Positions 1-5,889 of a stretch of DNA of 6,276 bases are shown piece by piece (position 1 is the first letter of the stretch; the number at the start of each line of letters is the position of its first letter). The notes beneath the pieces were generated by a model. It saw only the letters and a program-made list of their open reading frames with translations. It was not told the DNA's origin and made no database searches. The translations under genes and the position numbers were made by a program. The stretch comes from Rhodobacterales bacterium UBA5972 (GTDB lineage: Bacteria > Pseudomonadota > Alphaproteobacteria > Rhodobacterales > Rhodobacteraceae), in assembly GCA_002430125.1 (NCBI GenBank), contig DJBQ01000131.1, forward strand, positions 1 through 6,276, in the 5' to 3' direction.

Positions 1-1
1 G

Positions 2-310
2 TTAGTGAATGGCTCTGGAATTTGCGATGATTGGAAAGGCCTCTCCATCAGCTATCACCACATCCTTTTTGCCTGTCATCAGGTCATCCACGCCGAAGGG
101 TTATGGGCCGAAAGCTTGTTCACAGGCGATTTGGCACTGTCTGCAATGACCACCGAGGCCCGCCAGCAGATAGATCAGGCGCTCGGCGAAAATCTTTTGA
201 CGCAAAAGACCGCTCGCATGTGCCTGACACCGAACGAGGCTGCGGTGCTGGCGCCGACCTATACGGTCCACCAAATCAAGCGCCCAAACCGCATCGCCGT
301 CGCCGCCTGA
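2..310 (+). CDS. Hint-domain protein, C-terminal fragment (5' end outside window)
   Basis: The reading frame is open from the first bases of the window and ends at TGA 308-310, so this is the 3' end of a longer gene. The GTG at position 5 is only an internal codon, not a convincing start. The visible residues resemble the tail of the Hint (Hedgehog/intein-like) domain proteins common in Rhodobacterales. A strand of the type 'SYHHILFACHQVIHAEGLWAES' is followed by a loop, then by 'TARMCLTPNEAAVLA', where relatives often have a TARP-x-L-R-x-x-EA segment. In this family the domain is often attached to secreted or calcium-binding repeat proteins, but the N-terminal partner cannot be seen here. 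The usual aspartate of the 'FDRHE' stretch appears as 'FACHQ', so self-processing activity should not be assumed. The family call rests on remembered family patterns and is moderately sure. Confidence 0.6.
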   Translation, partial: LVNGSGICDDWKGLSISYHHILFACHQVIHAEGLWAESLFTGDLALSAMTTEARQQIDQALGENLLTQKTARMCLTPNEAAVLAPTYTVHQIKRPNRIAVAA

Positions 311-353
311 AAAACGCGCAACATTCGGGTCGACCGCGCTTGCCTGATCTGAA

Positions 354-366
354 AATATGGTCGCAA
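354..366 (+). promoter_or_regulatory. Ada-box-like site upstream of the Ada-type gene
   Basis: AAT (354-356), six bases, then GCAA (363-366) exactly matches the A-box/B-box arrangement AAT-N6-GCAA known from the E. coli ada and aidB promoters. It lies 16 bases before the start codon of an AraC/alkyltransferase gene. A related CGCAAC also occurs at 317-322. No convincing -35/-10 pair was found here, so the position relative to the promoter is unknown. Confidence 0.4.
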
Positions 367-380
367 CAAGCGGAGTTGCG
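362..380 (+). repeat. Inverted repeat enclosing the ada ribosome binding site
   Basis: CGCAAC (362-367) and GTTGCG (375-380) are perfect 6-bp inverted arms separated by seven bases. The Shine-Dalgarno GGAG (372-375) lies in the loop and the first base of the right arm, and the ATG at 383 follows two bases after the right arm. In RNA this could fold into a small hairpin presenting or partly hiding the ribosome binding site. In DNA it could be a dyad operator. The left arm overlaps the GCAA of the Ada-box-like site. Confidence 0.4.
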
Positions 381-382
381 TC

Positions 383-1231
383 ATGCCCGAAACAATTGAA
401 AATAGCCCATACCATTACGCGCTGGCCGCCCGCGCAATCAAAGCCATTGATGCAGCCCAGGGCAATCCGATGTCGCTGGTGGAATTGGCCGGGCAAATGG
501 ATATGAGCCCGGCACATTTTCAGCGGCTGTTCAGCCAATGGGTGGGCGTCAGTCCCAAACGCTATCAACAATACCTGACGCTGGATCACGCGAAATCCCT
601 GTTGCGCGACCGGTTCACCGTGCTTGATACTGCGCACGAAACCGGTCTGTCCGGCTCGTCCCGGTTGCATGATCTTTTCCTGCGCTGGGAAGCTATGAGC
701 CCTGGTGAATTCGCGGCGCGCGGGCGCGGCTTAACGATTGACTATGGCTGGTTTGACAGCCCCTTTGGCGACATGTTGGCAATGGGCACAGATCGCGGCA
801 TTTGTGGAATGGCCTTCACTGTCGAATGCGGCCGTGACGAGGCAATGCGCGACATGGCTAGTCGCTGGCCCGAAGCGCGCTATCAGGAAGATGCTGGCAA
901 GCTGCAAATCTGGGTCGACGCCGCCCTTGGCAAAGGTGCTGAGGCCAAGCTGCATCTGATCGGCGCACCCTTTCAGATCAAGGTTTGGGAAGCGTTGCTG
1001 TCGATCCCGTCGGGGCACGTCACCACCTATTCCGAAATCGCCCAAAGCATCGGCCACCCCAAGGCCGTACGCGCAGTTGGCACCGCAGTTGGCCGTAATC
1101 CGGTCAGCTGGCTGATCCCCTGCCACCGGGCTTTGCGAAAATCCGGCGGCTTGGGGGGTTATCACTGGGGTTTGCCAGTCAAACGCGCCCTCTTGGCTTG
1201 GGAAAGTGCGCGGCTGGACGCAGCAGAATAA
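383..1231 (+). CDS. ada: Ada-type AraC-HTH / O6-alkylguanine-DNA alkyltransferase, lacking the N-Ada domain
   Basis: This protein of 282 residues combines an AraC-type DNA-binding domain (about 18-112, two helix-turn-helix units) with a methylated-DNA-protein-cysteine methyltransferase (about 118-278). The latter removes alkyl groups from O6-alkylguanine by irreversible transfer to its own cysteine. The active-site motif PCHR is at 246-249 (acceptor C247). Other hallmark residues are Y216 in the TTYSEIA segment, arginine finger R230 in 'AVRAVG', N239 in 'GRNP', and E274 near the C-terminus. E. coli Ada is about 354 residues. Here the N-terminal zinc domain, with the cysteine that accepts methyl groups from phosphotriesters, is absent, so activation cannot work in the classical way. 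The start at ATG 383 has GGAG at 372-375, seven bases upstream. The gene begins 72 bp after the Hint fragment and may respond to an adjacent Ada-box-like site. Domain identification is very secure; the role as activator is inferred. Confidence 0.93.
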   Translation: MPETIENSPYHYALAARAIKAIDAAQGNPMSLVELAGQMDMSPAHFQRLFSQWVGVSPKRYQQYLTLDHAKSLLRDRFTVLDTAHETGLSGSSRLHDLFLRWEAMSPGEFAARGRGLTIDYGWFDSPFGDMLAMGTDRGICGMAFTVECGRDEAMRDMASRWPEARYQEDAGKLQIWVDAALGKGAEAKLHLIGAPFQIKVWEALLSIPSGHVTTYSEIAQSIGHPKAVRAVGTAVGRNPVSWLIPCHRALRKSGGLGGYHWGLPVKRALLAWESARLDAAE

Positions 1232-1287
1232 CCCAGCGGCGGTTTCCCGCGCACCCCCTTGAAGCAGCGCTGCGGCCTGCCAAAATA

Positions 1288-1301
1288 GGCGCTATAGTGC
1301 C
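1288..1301 (+). promoter_or_regulatory. Possible -10 region / short dyad upstream of the lipoprotein gene
   Basis: TATAGT at 1293-1298 is a -10-like hexamer about 35 bases before the lipoprotein start. It sits in the near-palindrome GGCGC-TATA-GTGCC. The 8-mer CTATAGTG is repeated exactly in front of the next gene (2025-2032). No good -35 is present at the normal distance, so this is a weak promoter call. Confidence 0.3.
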
Positions 1302-1331
1302 CGAAACAATCAATAACATAAAAGGCCTAGT

Positions 1332-1982
1332 ATGATCCGCGCCCCCAAAACCTTTCTGATCCTTGCCATATCTGCGGTGGCCTTGGCCGCTTGTACTGCG
1401 CCTGATGGATCGCCCAGACCCAAGACGACGAATGGCGCAATTATTGGCGGATTGCTTGGTGGTATTATTGCCGCTGATCGTGGTGGCGACCGCAAAGCCG
1501 ATAACGTGATTTTGGGCGCAGCTTTGGGTGCTGCTGTTGGCGGGCTGATCGGGCAGGAACTTGACCGTCAGGAACAGGCGCTGCGGGCCAGTCTGAACAA
1601 CGGGCAAGTCGGGATTGTGAATACCGGCAATGAACTGATCGTCACCCTGCCCGAAGCCATTACATTTGAGACCGGCAGTGCAGTGGTGCGATCCTCGTTG
1701 CGCGCTGATTTGCACGCGCTGTCGGCAAACTTGAATGATTTCCCGAACACAACCGTAGATATCATTGGCCATACCGACAATGTTGGTGCAGCCGGGTTCA
1801 ACCAACAGCTTTCCGCCCAACGTGCCAACAGCGTGTTCAACATCTTTTCGGAAGGCAGCGTAGCACACAGCCGGATGCGCGCCTTTGGCCGTGGCGAAGA
1901 TGAACCGATAGCGTCAAACCTGTCAGCAGAAGGCCGCGCACAGAACCGCCGGGTTGAAATTGTGATCCGCCCGATCCGGTAA
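1332..1982 (+). CDS. OmpA-family glycine-zipper outer-membrane lipoprotein
   Basis: The product has 216 residues. The N-terminus is a lipoprotein signal peptide ending in the lipobox ALAAC, with lipidated C21. Threonine follows the cysteine rather than aspartate, so sorting to the outer membrane is expected. Residues about 35-75 form a glycine zipper (GAIIGGLLGG and GAALGAAVGGLIG) that may insert in or associate with the membrane. Residues about 105-216 are an OmpA C-terminal peptidoglycan-binding domain, with 'GHTDNVG' (D149) and 'NRRVEI' (R206/R207), the segments that contact diaminopimelate in this family. The layout resembles E. coli YiaD, a lipoprotein linking outer membrane and cell wall. 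ATG 1332 is preceded by AAAGG (1321-1325). The gene starts 100 bp after the Ada-type gene, in the same direction but probably as a separate unit. The family is secure; the physiological role is not known. Confidence 0.92.
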   Translation: MIRAPKTFLILAISAVALAACTAPDGSPRPKTTNGAIIGGLLGGIIAADRGGDRKADNVILGAALGAAVGGLIGQELDRQEQALRASLNNGQVGIVNTGNELIVTLPEAITFETGSAVVRSSLRADLHALSANLNDFPNTTVDIIGHTDNVGAAGFNQQLSAQRANSVFNIFSEGSVAHSRMRAFGRGEDEPIASNLSAEGRAQNRRVEIVIRPIR

Positions 1983-2002
1983 ACTACAGCCTGTCAACAT
2001 CA

Positions 2003-2031
2003 TTGCCCCATAAACGGCGCATCCCTATAGT
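2003..2031 (+). promoter_or_regulatory. Sigma-70-type promoter of the FadR-family regulator gene
   Basis: TTGCCC (2003-2008), a 17-base spacer and TATAGT (2026-2031) give a plausible housekeeping promoter. Transcription would begin near 2038, leaving a leader of about 17 bases that includes the ribosome binding site. This suggests the regulator is transcribed independently of the lipoprotein gene, which ends at 1982. No dyad typical of a GntR operator was seen over the promoter. Confidence 0.55.
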
Positions 2032-2042
2032 GGGCGCGCACC

Positions 2043-2049
2043 AGGGAGG
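2043..2049 (+). promoter_or_regulatory. Ribosome binding site that decides the FadR-family start
   Basis: AGGGAGG ends five bases before ATG 2055 but only two bases before the in-frame TTG at 2052. The spacing favours the ATG, giving 255 residues rather than 256. Confidence 0.75.
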
Positions 2050-2054
2050 CATTG

Positions 2055-2822
2055 ATGGCGTTTCAAAAAATCCAGGCAGAAAGACTGTCAACCGCAGTCA
2101 TGCGTCAAATAGAAACCCTGATCCTGCGCGGCATTCTGCGTCCGGGTGAACGCCTGCCGTCAGAACGCGAATTGTCAGACCGTCTGGGCGTTTCGCGGCC
2201 AAGCCTGCGCGAAGCGATCGGTGACCTTGAAAACCGCAATTTGCTTGTCACCAAAGCTGGTGCCGGTGTTTATGTTGCCAATGTGTTGGGATCAGCCTTT
2301 TCGCAACCGCTGATCGATTTGTTTTCCACCCATGACGAAGCCCTGTCGGATTACCTGTCGTTTCGCCGCGATCTGGAAGGCCTCGCCGCCAGTCGCGCCG
2401 CCGCTATGTCCAGCGACACCGACCTGAAAGTCATCGACGCGATCTTTCGCAAGATGGAAGCCGCAAATGTCAAACGCAATGCGGATGAAGAGGCCTATCT
2501 GGACGCCGAGTTTCATCTGTCGATCATCGAGGCATCGCATAACGTCATTATGCTGCATATGATGCGGTCGATGTTTGACATGTTGCGGGCCGGGGTTTTT
2601 TACAACCGTCAGGTCATGTTCAAACAACGTACGACACGGCAATCCTTGTTGGATCAGCACCGCACGATCAACACAGCCTTGCAAGCCCGTGACCCTGAAG
2701 CCGCCCGCGCCTCTGTCGAAGCGCATCTGGATTACGTCGAAAACGCGATGCGCGGCCAGCAAAAGGCCGAGGCAAACGAGGCTGTGGCAAAACTCCGATA
2801 TGAGCACGAGCAAAAGCGGTGA
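2055..2822 (+). CDS. GntR/FadR-family transcriptional regulator (FCD domain, GlcC/LldR-like)
   Basis: The product has 255 residues. Residues about 10-75 form a GntR winged helix, with the signature 'PGERLPSERELSDRLGVSRPSLREAI' (read in two parts: 30-42 and 43-55). Residues about 95-230 form the all-helical FCD ligand domain. D150, H154, H202 and H224 occupy the positions of the metal-binding Asp/His set used by this family to hold carboxylate ligands. The stretch 'PLIDLFSTHDEALSDYLSFRRDLEG' (85-109) resembles E. coli GlcC, and the PdhR/LldR relatives also fit. The ligand is therefore probably a small organic acid, such as a 2-hydroxy or 2-keto acid, but the neighbours do not name it: no oxidase or permease gene lies in the window. 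It has its own promoter and ends convergently with the ATP synthase operon. The family is very sure; the ligand and targets are unknown. Confidence 0.92.
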   Translation: MAFQKIQAERLSTAVMRQIETLILRGILRPGERLPSERELSDRLGVSRPSLREAIGDLENRNLLVTKAGAGVYVANVLGSAFSQPLIDLFSTHDEALSDYLSFRRDLEGLAASRAAAMSSDTDLKVIDAIFRKMEAANVKRNADEEAYLDAEFHLSIIEASHNVIMLHMMRSMFDMLRAGVFYNRQVMFKQRTTRQSLLDQHRTINTALQARDPEAARASVEAHLDYVENAMRGQQKAEANEAVAKLRYEHEQKR

Positions 2823-2946
2823 GGGTGAAGCCGGGTTGCCTATTCCGGCAGATATGGCTTGCCGTAACTCGCCGTTGAAAACGATGTCACAGCTGAAAGC
2901 GCTTGGTAATTCAGGCGCCTGTGCGCATTCTGAACATTGCACCGAC

Positions 2947-2975
2947 AAAAAAACCCGAAGCCTAGGCTCCGGGTT
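2947..2975 (-). terminator. Rho-independent terminator of the F0 operon, possibly bidirectional
   Basis: The dyad has arms AACCCG (2952-2957) and CGGGTT (2970-2975), one A/C mismatch, then a further stem AGCC/GGCT around TA. Read on the minus strand, the stem is followed by seven T (complement of A 2947-2953), the classic intrinsic terminator form. It lies about 30 bases after the atpF stop. On the plus strand the stem is followed only by a broken T-rich stretch (TTATTGATGTTTT), so termination of the convergent regulator gene is possible but weaker. Confidence 0.85.
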
Positions 2976-3004
2976 ATTGATGTTTTCAACGCAATCCGAA
3001 ACGC

Positions 3005-3571
3005 TTAGTGCAGCTTTTTGCCAGCATCAGCGATGGCCGCATCGATCAGGTCGCCGTTGTCTTTTGCGCTCATCGACCGGGCAATAACTTCACCCGCTGC
3101 CGCGATGGCCAAAGACACGGCACGATCACGTACTTCACGCAATGCCCCCGCTTCAGCCGAGGCGATTTGCTCCTCGGCCGCCGCTAAACGACGCGTGATC
3201 GAGGCTTTCAGGTCCGCTTTAGCAGAAACCGCCGCAGCCGCAGCTTCGGCTTTGGCATGCTCGACGATCTTGCCAGCATGTTCAGCCACTTCTTTTTGCT
3301 TGCGCTCGTAAGTGGCCAGAATGGTCTGGGCTTGTTCGCGCAGGCTGCGTGCCTCGTCCAGATCTTTACGGATCGCTTCGGCCCGTGTGTCCAGAATGCC
3401 GGTAACCATGCCGGGGACTTTCAGGTACAAAAGAACCGCGACGAACAGAACAAACGCGATCAGCACCACAAAGTTGGTGTTGTTCATCGAAAAGAACGGC
3501 CCGCTTGCGGCGGCTGCCGGTGTTGCGGCAACGGCCAGCGCCATGGCGGAGAGGGAGCTTAGAAATCTCAT
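3005..3571 (-). CDS. atpF: F0F1 ATP synthase subunit b, with signal-peptide-like N-terminus
   Basis: The product has 188 residues and is part of the peripheral stalk that holds the F1 head against the rotating c-ring. Residues 1-23 look like a signal peptide: a hydrophobic stretch, then 'ATPAAAASG' with an A-x-A type cleavage context. The conserved block 'SGPFFSMNNTNFVVLIAF' follows, with the membrane helix at about 34-50. Residues about 60-188 are a charged, alanine-rich coiled coil. A periplasmic N-terminus agrees with the known topology of b subunits. The gene is the last of the operon. Its ATG overlaps the stop of the b' gene in TGATG, and AAAGGGG (complement of 3579-3585) lies seven bases upstream, so translation is probably coupled. 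The intrinsic terminator follows. Assignment as b rather than b' rests on gene order and on the FFSxxNTxFVV motif. Confidence 0.93.
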   Translation of the reverse strand: MRFLSSLSAMALAVAATPAAAASGPFFSMNNTNFVVLIAFVLFVAVLLYLKVPGMVTGILDTRAEAIRKDLDEARSLREQAQTILATYERKQKEVAEHAGKIVEHAKAEAAAAAVSAKADLKASITRRLAAAEEQIASAEAGALREVRDRAVSLAIAAAGEVIARSMSAKDNGDLIDAAIADAGKKLH

Positions 3572-4137
3572 CAGTTGACCCCTTTCATCCGTGCTTTGAC
3601 GGCGGCGCTAACCGCTTTCTTATCGTCAATGCTGGGCATCAGCTTGCGAACAATCGCGGTCGCTGTTGCCAGCGCCACTTCTTCGACGGCCTGCATTGCA
3701 CTGTTACGAATGTCGCCAATGCGGCCTTCGGATTCCACCGTTTTGGCAGCAATCTCGGCGTCTGCATGGCTGATCGCGACATCCAGATCTTTTTGGATGT
3801 CCTGCTTGGCCGCCGCAACAATCTGCCCCGCTTCAGCCCGCGCATCAGCCAAAGCCTTGTTATAGGCTTCTTCGGCCTCAACCGCTTTTTGCTTCAGCGC
3901 CTCGGCTCTTTCCAGATCGTTGGCAATCGCGCTGTGGCGTTCGGCCAGAACCGACGCAATGCGCGGCAACGCCACACGACTGAGGATCAGATAGATGATG
4001 ACCAACGTAACCGCGAGCCAGAAAATCTGGTTCGCGTACCAGTCAAAGTTAAGCTGTGGCATGCCGACGTAATGTTCGGCGGCCGCATGCCCGGCTTCAG
4101 CAGCGCCATGCGCCACTTCTGTTGATTCAGATGCCAT
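3571..4137 (-). CDS. atpX: F0F1 ATP synthase subunit b' (second b-type stalk subunit)
   Basis: The product has 188 residues. After a polar, Ala/His-containing N-terminus (1-25) comes the b' signature '[18 protein letters not shown]', leading into the single membrane helix (about 33-53). A long charged coiled coil follows to the C-terminus. In alphaproteobacteria and other photosynthetic-type lineages the stalk is a b/b' heterodimer rather than two identical b chains, and this gene sits between atpE and atpF as expected. ATG 4137 has a very strong GGAGG (complement of 4143-4147) five bases upstream. It is separated from atpE by 67 bp containing a stable hairpin, and overlaps atpF by one base. 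The same gene is also called atpG or atpF2 in some annotations. The membrane sector assignment is secure. Confidence 0.94.
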   Translation of the reverse strand: MASESTEVAHGAAEAGHAAAEHYVGMPQLNFDWYANQIFWLAVTLVIIYLILSRVALPRIASVLAERHSAIANDLERAEALKQKAVEAEEAYNKALADARAEAGQIVAAAKQDIQKDLDVAISHADAEIAAKTVESEGRIGDIRNSAMQAVEEVALATATAIVRKLMPSIDDKKAVSAAVKARMKGVN

Positions 4138-4164
4138 AGCACCCTCCGTTAGCGTTCATTCCTC

Positions 4165-4187
4165 GGCGGCCCACGATGCGGGCCGCC
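4165..4187 (-). repeat. Stem-loop between atpE and atpX
   Basis: GGCGGCCC (4165-4172) and GGGCCGCC (4180-4187) form a perfect 8-bp, all-GC stem with a 7-base loop, starting about 17 bases after the atpE stop codon. No T-run follows on either strand, so it is not a standard intrinsic terminator. In the transcript it could protect the atpE message from 3' decay or reduce expression of the genes after it. An alternative weaker pairing of CGATG with CATCG uses part of the same bases. Confidence 0.7.
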
Positions 4188-4204
4188 CATCGAAAAGGGC
4201 TAAC

Positions 4205-4447
4205 TTATTGTGCGTACATCAACAGAAGGGCAACGAGGAACGAAAAGATCCCCAGCGCTTCCGAGAACGCAATACCAATGAACATGGTTGCTGTTTGGCC
4301 GCCGGCTGCTGACGGGTTGCGCAAGGCACCTGCCAGATAGTTACCAACAACGTGACCCACACCAACGGCTGCGCCGCCCATGCCTGTACATGCAAGACCC
4401 GCACCAATCAGTGCGCCCATTTGTACCAGATCGCCTTCTACTGCCAT
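4205..4447 (-). CDS. atpE: F0F1 ATP synthase subunit c (proteolipid of the rotor ring)
   Basis: The product has 80 residues, the normal size for this family, and forms a helical hairpin. Helix 1 (about 10-38) is glycine- and alanine-rich with the packing pattern '[17 protein letters not shown]'. The polar loop 'ALRNPSA' (R43, N44, P45) faces the F1 stalk. Helix 2 (about 53-78) contains '[11 protein letters not shown]' with the ion-carrying E63. The residues after E63 are Ala-Leu, without the Ser/Thr/Tyr set of sodium-binding rings, so protons are the expected ion. Many copies assemble into the ring that turns as protons pass subunit a. ATG 4447 is preceded by AAGGAG (complement of 4455-4460) seven bases away, a strong site fitting the high copy number. 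It lies between atpB (46 bp) and a stem-loop before atpX. Confidence 0.97.
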   Translation of the reverse strand: MAVEGDLVQMGALIGAGLACTGMGGAAVGVGHVVGNYLAGALRNPSAAGGQTATMFIGIAFSEALGIFSFLVALLLMYAQ

Positions 4448-4493
4448 GTGATTTCTCCTTTAGATGTGAATGGCTGGAATTGATTATTCTGAC

Positions 4494-5240
4494 TTAGTGA
4501 GCCGGATGCAGCGCATCGTTCAGATACACAACCGTCAGAATGGTGAACACATAGGCCTGAATGACCGTCACAAGCAGCTCAAGCCCGTAAACTGCCATAA
4601 TGGCCACGATAGGTGCGACAGCGCCGATGCCCAAGGCACCCGCAAAGCCTGCAAAAACTTTGATAACCGCGTGACCGGCCATCATATTGCCCGCCAGACG
4701 AATGGAATGGCTGACCGGACGCACGAAGTAAGAAATGATCTCGATGATTGCCAGAATCGGACGCAACACCAGAGGTGCCGACGAAATCCAGAACAACGAC
4801 AGGAATTTCATGCCGTTCTTCCAGAACCCGATGATGGTCACCGTTACAAAAACCGCCATCGCCATTGTGGCAGTTACAGCGATATGGGACGTGGTGGTGA
4901 AACTCATCGGGATCAGGCCCAAAACGTTGGCCAGCACGATGAACATGAACAGCGTCATGATATAGGGGAAGTACTTCAACCCTTCTTTGCCGGCGATATC
5001 CTCGGTCATCTTGCGCACGAAGCTATAGATTTCTTCGGCAATTGACTGGCTGCGCGACGGTATGATCGCACGCCCACGTGTGCCTAAAACCAGCAAGACT
5101 ACCACAGCAACAACGGCAATACCCATCCACAGGGTCGCATTGGTTGGTGTGTACCACAGGATGTCACCATTGCCGAACAACGGCTTGATCACGAACTGAT
5201 CCATCGGATGGATGTTAAACGGGCTTGCTTCAGCTGCCAT
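4494..5240 (-). CDS. atpB: F0F1 ATP synthase subunit a (proton half-channels)
   Basis: The product has 248 residues from ATG 5240 and is a membrane protein that conducts protons to and from the c-ring. The essential arginine is R181 in '[13 protein letters not shown]' on the long membrane-lying helix. E167 in '[13 protein letters not shown]' sits 14 residues before it, as E196 does before R210 in E. coli. The N-terminal '[13 protein letters not shown]' is typical of alphaproteobacterial subunit a. Hydrophobic segments are near 37-53, 90-110, 118-140, 158-200 and 205-240. An in-frame GTG at 5249 would add three residues. The ATG is preferred because AGAGG (complement of 5249-5253) lies eight bases before it and would overlap the GTG codon. 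The gene follows atpI by 36 bp and precedes atpE by 46 bp. Identification is secure. Confidence 0.96.
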   Translation of the reverse strand: MAAEASPFNIHPMDQFVIKPLFGNGDILWYTPTNATLWMGIAVVAVVVLLVLGTRGRAIIPSRSQSIAEEIYSFVRKMTEDIAGKEGLKYFPYIMTLFMFIVLANVLGLIPMSFTTTSHIAVTATMAMAVFVTVTIIGFWKNGMKFLSLFWISSAPLVLRPILAIIEIISYFVRPVSHSIRLAGNMMAGHAVIKVFAGFAGALGIGAVAPIVAIMAVYGLELLVTVIQAYVFTILTVVYLNDALHPAH

Positions 5241-5248
5241 CTGTGACA

Positions 5249-5253
5249 CCTCT
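5249..5253 (-). promoter_or_regulatory. Ribosome binding site deciding the atpB start
   Basis: AGAGG on the minus strand stands eight bases before ATG 5240. Its last base is the first base of the competing GTG 5249, so that GTG cannot use it. The only other purine-rich run (GGGG) is about 14 bases before the GTG. Confidence 0.6.
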
Positions 5254-5276
5254 GTCGTCTTACCCCGCAGGGCCGG

Positions 5277-5606
5277 TTAATCTTTTGCCTTTGCCGCAAG
5301 CGCGTCTTTGGCAGCCTTTTCTTGGATTTCAGCGGCCGTGCGCATCATCGTGCGCACCCCGGCTGCGAAACCCAGCAATGTAAACAGTATCAGAAAGATC
5401 GGGATTGTCCCGAACAGGCGGTCAAGCCCAAACCCGATACCAAAGCCCATGCCCAAACCGACCACAAGCTCGATGACCATCCGCCAGGCAGCCCCTGCCG
5501 CCGAATGATGGTCGTGGTGTTGTCGCTCCGGGGCCTTAACCGCTTTCGCGGCATTGATGCGGGCTTCAAGTTCCGCCAAAATCTTCGGATCAGGCGATTC
5601 AGGCAT
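5277..5606 (-). CDS. atpI: AtpI, ATP synthase assembly-associated membrane protein
   Basis: The product has 109 residues, with a charged N-terminus, two membrane helices (about 41-61 and 68-86) and a charged Ala/Lys-rich C-terminus. The motif 'GFGIGFGLDRLFGTIPIFLILFTLLGFAAGVRTMMR' (54-89, read in parts) is the AtpI pattern. In other bacteria AtpI helps c-ring assembly and may affect magnesium handling, but it is not part of the working enzyme. A histidine cluster, H30-H31-D32-H33-H34, precedes the first helix. The start is taken at ATG 5606. A TTG lies directly before it at 5609, but AAGGGGG (complement of 5615-5621) is eight bases from the ATG. It is the first gene of the F0 operon, with its promoter about 30-60 bases upstream. 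Confidence 0.93.
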   Translation of the reverse strand: MPESPDPKILAELEARINAAKAVKAPERQHHDHHSAAGAAWRMVIELVVGLGMGFGIGFGLDRLFGTIPIFLILFTLLGFAAGVRTMMRTAAEIQEKAAKDALAAKAKD

Positions 5607-5635
5607 CAAAACGACCCCCTTGGACAGTCCGGCGG

Positions 5636-5664
5636 AACCTAGATTTGGATGCGGCCCGAGTCAA
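5636..5664 (-). promoter_or_regulatory. Promoter of the F0 ATP synthase operon
   Basis: On the minus strand TTGACT (5664-5659) is followed by a 17-base spacer and TAGGTT (5641-5636). The -35 is nearly perfect and the -10 is fair, as is common in alphaproteobacteria. The start point would be near 5629, giving a leader of about 23 bases before ATG 5606 with the ribosome binding site inside it. Confidence 0.65.
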
Positions 5665-5697
5665 TACGGAAATCCATTCCCCCCTCGCCTCGTAACA

Positions 5698-5719
5698 TTT
5701 TGTTTTTAAAACACAAAAA
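5698..5719. promoter_or_regulatory. AT-rich block upstream of the F0 promoter
   Basis: Nineteen of 22 bases are A or T, in runs of T then A, which stands out in GC-rich surroundings. It centres about 80 bp upstream of the predicted atpI start point. It could bend DNA or act as a distant upstream element, but it is further away than a standard UP element. Function is unproven. Confidence 0.3.
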
Positions 5720-5786
5720 GTCGATGCATCAACGATGCGCACAGAACCAGCCCGCCCTCGCTGGCAAATTTAACCCAGCGTTCATA

Positions 5787-5804
5787 TTCAACCATATGGT
5801 TGAA
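5787..5804. promoter_or_regulatory. Perfect 18-bp palindrome, probable ArsR-family operator 1
   Basis: TTCAACCATATGGTTGAA is its own reverse complement over all 18 bases. It lies 132 bp before the ArsR-family start. Such AT-containing dyads of the AACC-N4-GGTT type fit the symmetric binding of an ArsR dimer, and the same half-sites recur at 5890-5905. Confidence 0.7.
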
Positions 5805-5889
5805 GATACAAACCCAACTTCTCAGCGGCCCCAAAACCCCGCCAAAAGCTCCGACATGCCCGAACAATGCGTCACCCAACACAGAACAC

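Noticed and set aside
101..670. Minus-strand reading frame of 189 codons opposite the Hint fragment and the Ada-type gene
   Set aside because: It is antisense to two frames with recognisable protein families and has no domain of its own.
1264..1273. Palindrome GCAGCGCTGC as a terminator after the Ada-type gene
   Set aside because: It has no loop and no T-run, and a 10-bp GC-rich palindrome is not rare here.
1179..1868. Minus-strand reading frame of 229 codons opposite the lipoprotein gene
   Set aside because: It is long only because of codon bias; the plus-strand OmpA/lipoprotein signature is unambiguous.
2835..2865. Terminator for the FadR-family gene from the GCCGG/CCGGC dyad
   Set aside because: The stem is only 5 bp with a long loop and no T-run; the hairpin at 2952-2975 is much better.
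2801..3087. Small plus-strand gene starting at ATG 2801 after the FadR-family gene
   Set aside because: The frame continues through the terminator and into the antisense of atpF, has no recognisable domain and no clear ribosome binding site.
4205..4447. Sodium-translocating c-ring
   Set aside because: E63 is present but the neighbouring Ser/Thr/Tyr ligands of sodium-binding rings are missing.
5723..5740. GATGCATC palindrome and CGATGC direct repeat as a regulatory site
   Set aside because: Short and low in information, and not aligned with any promoter element.
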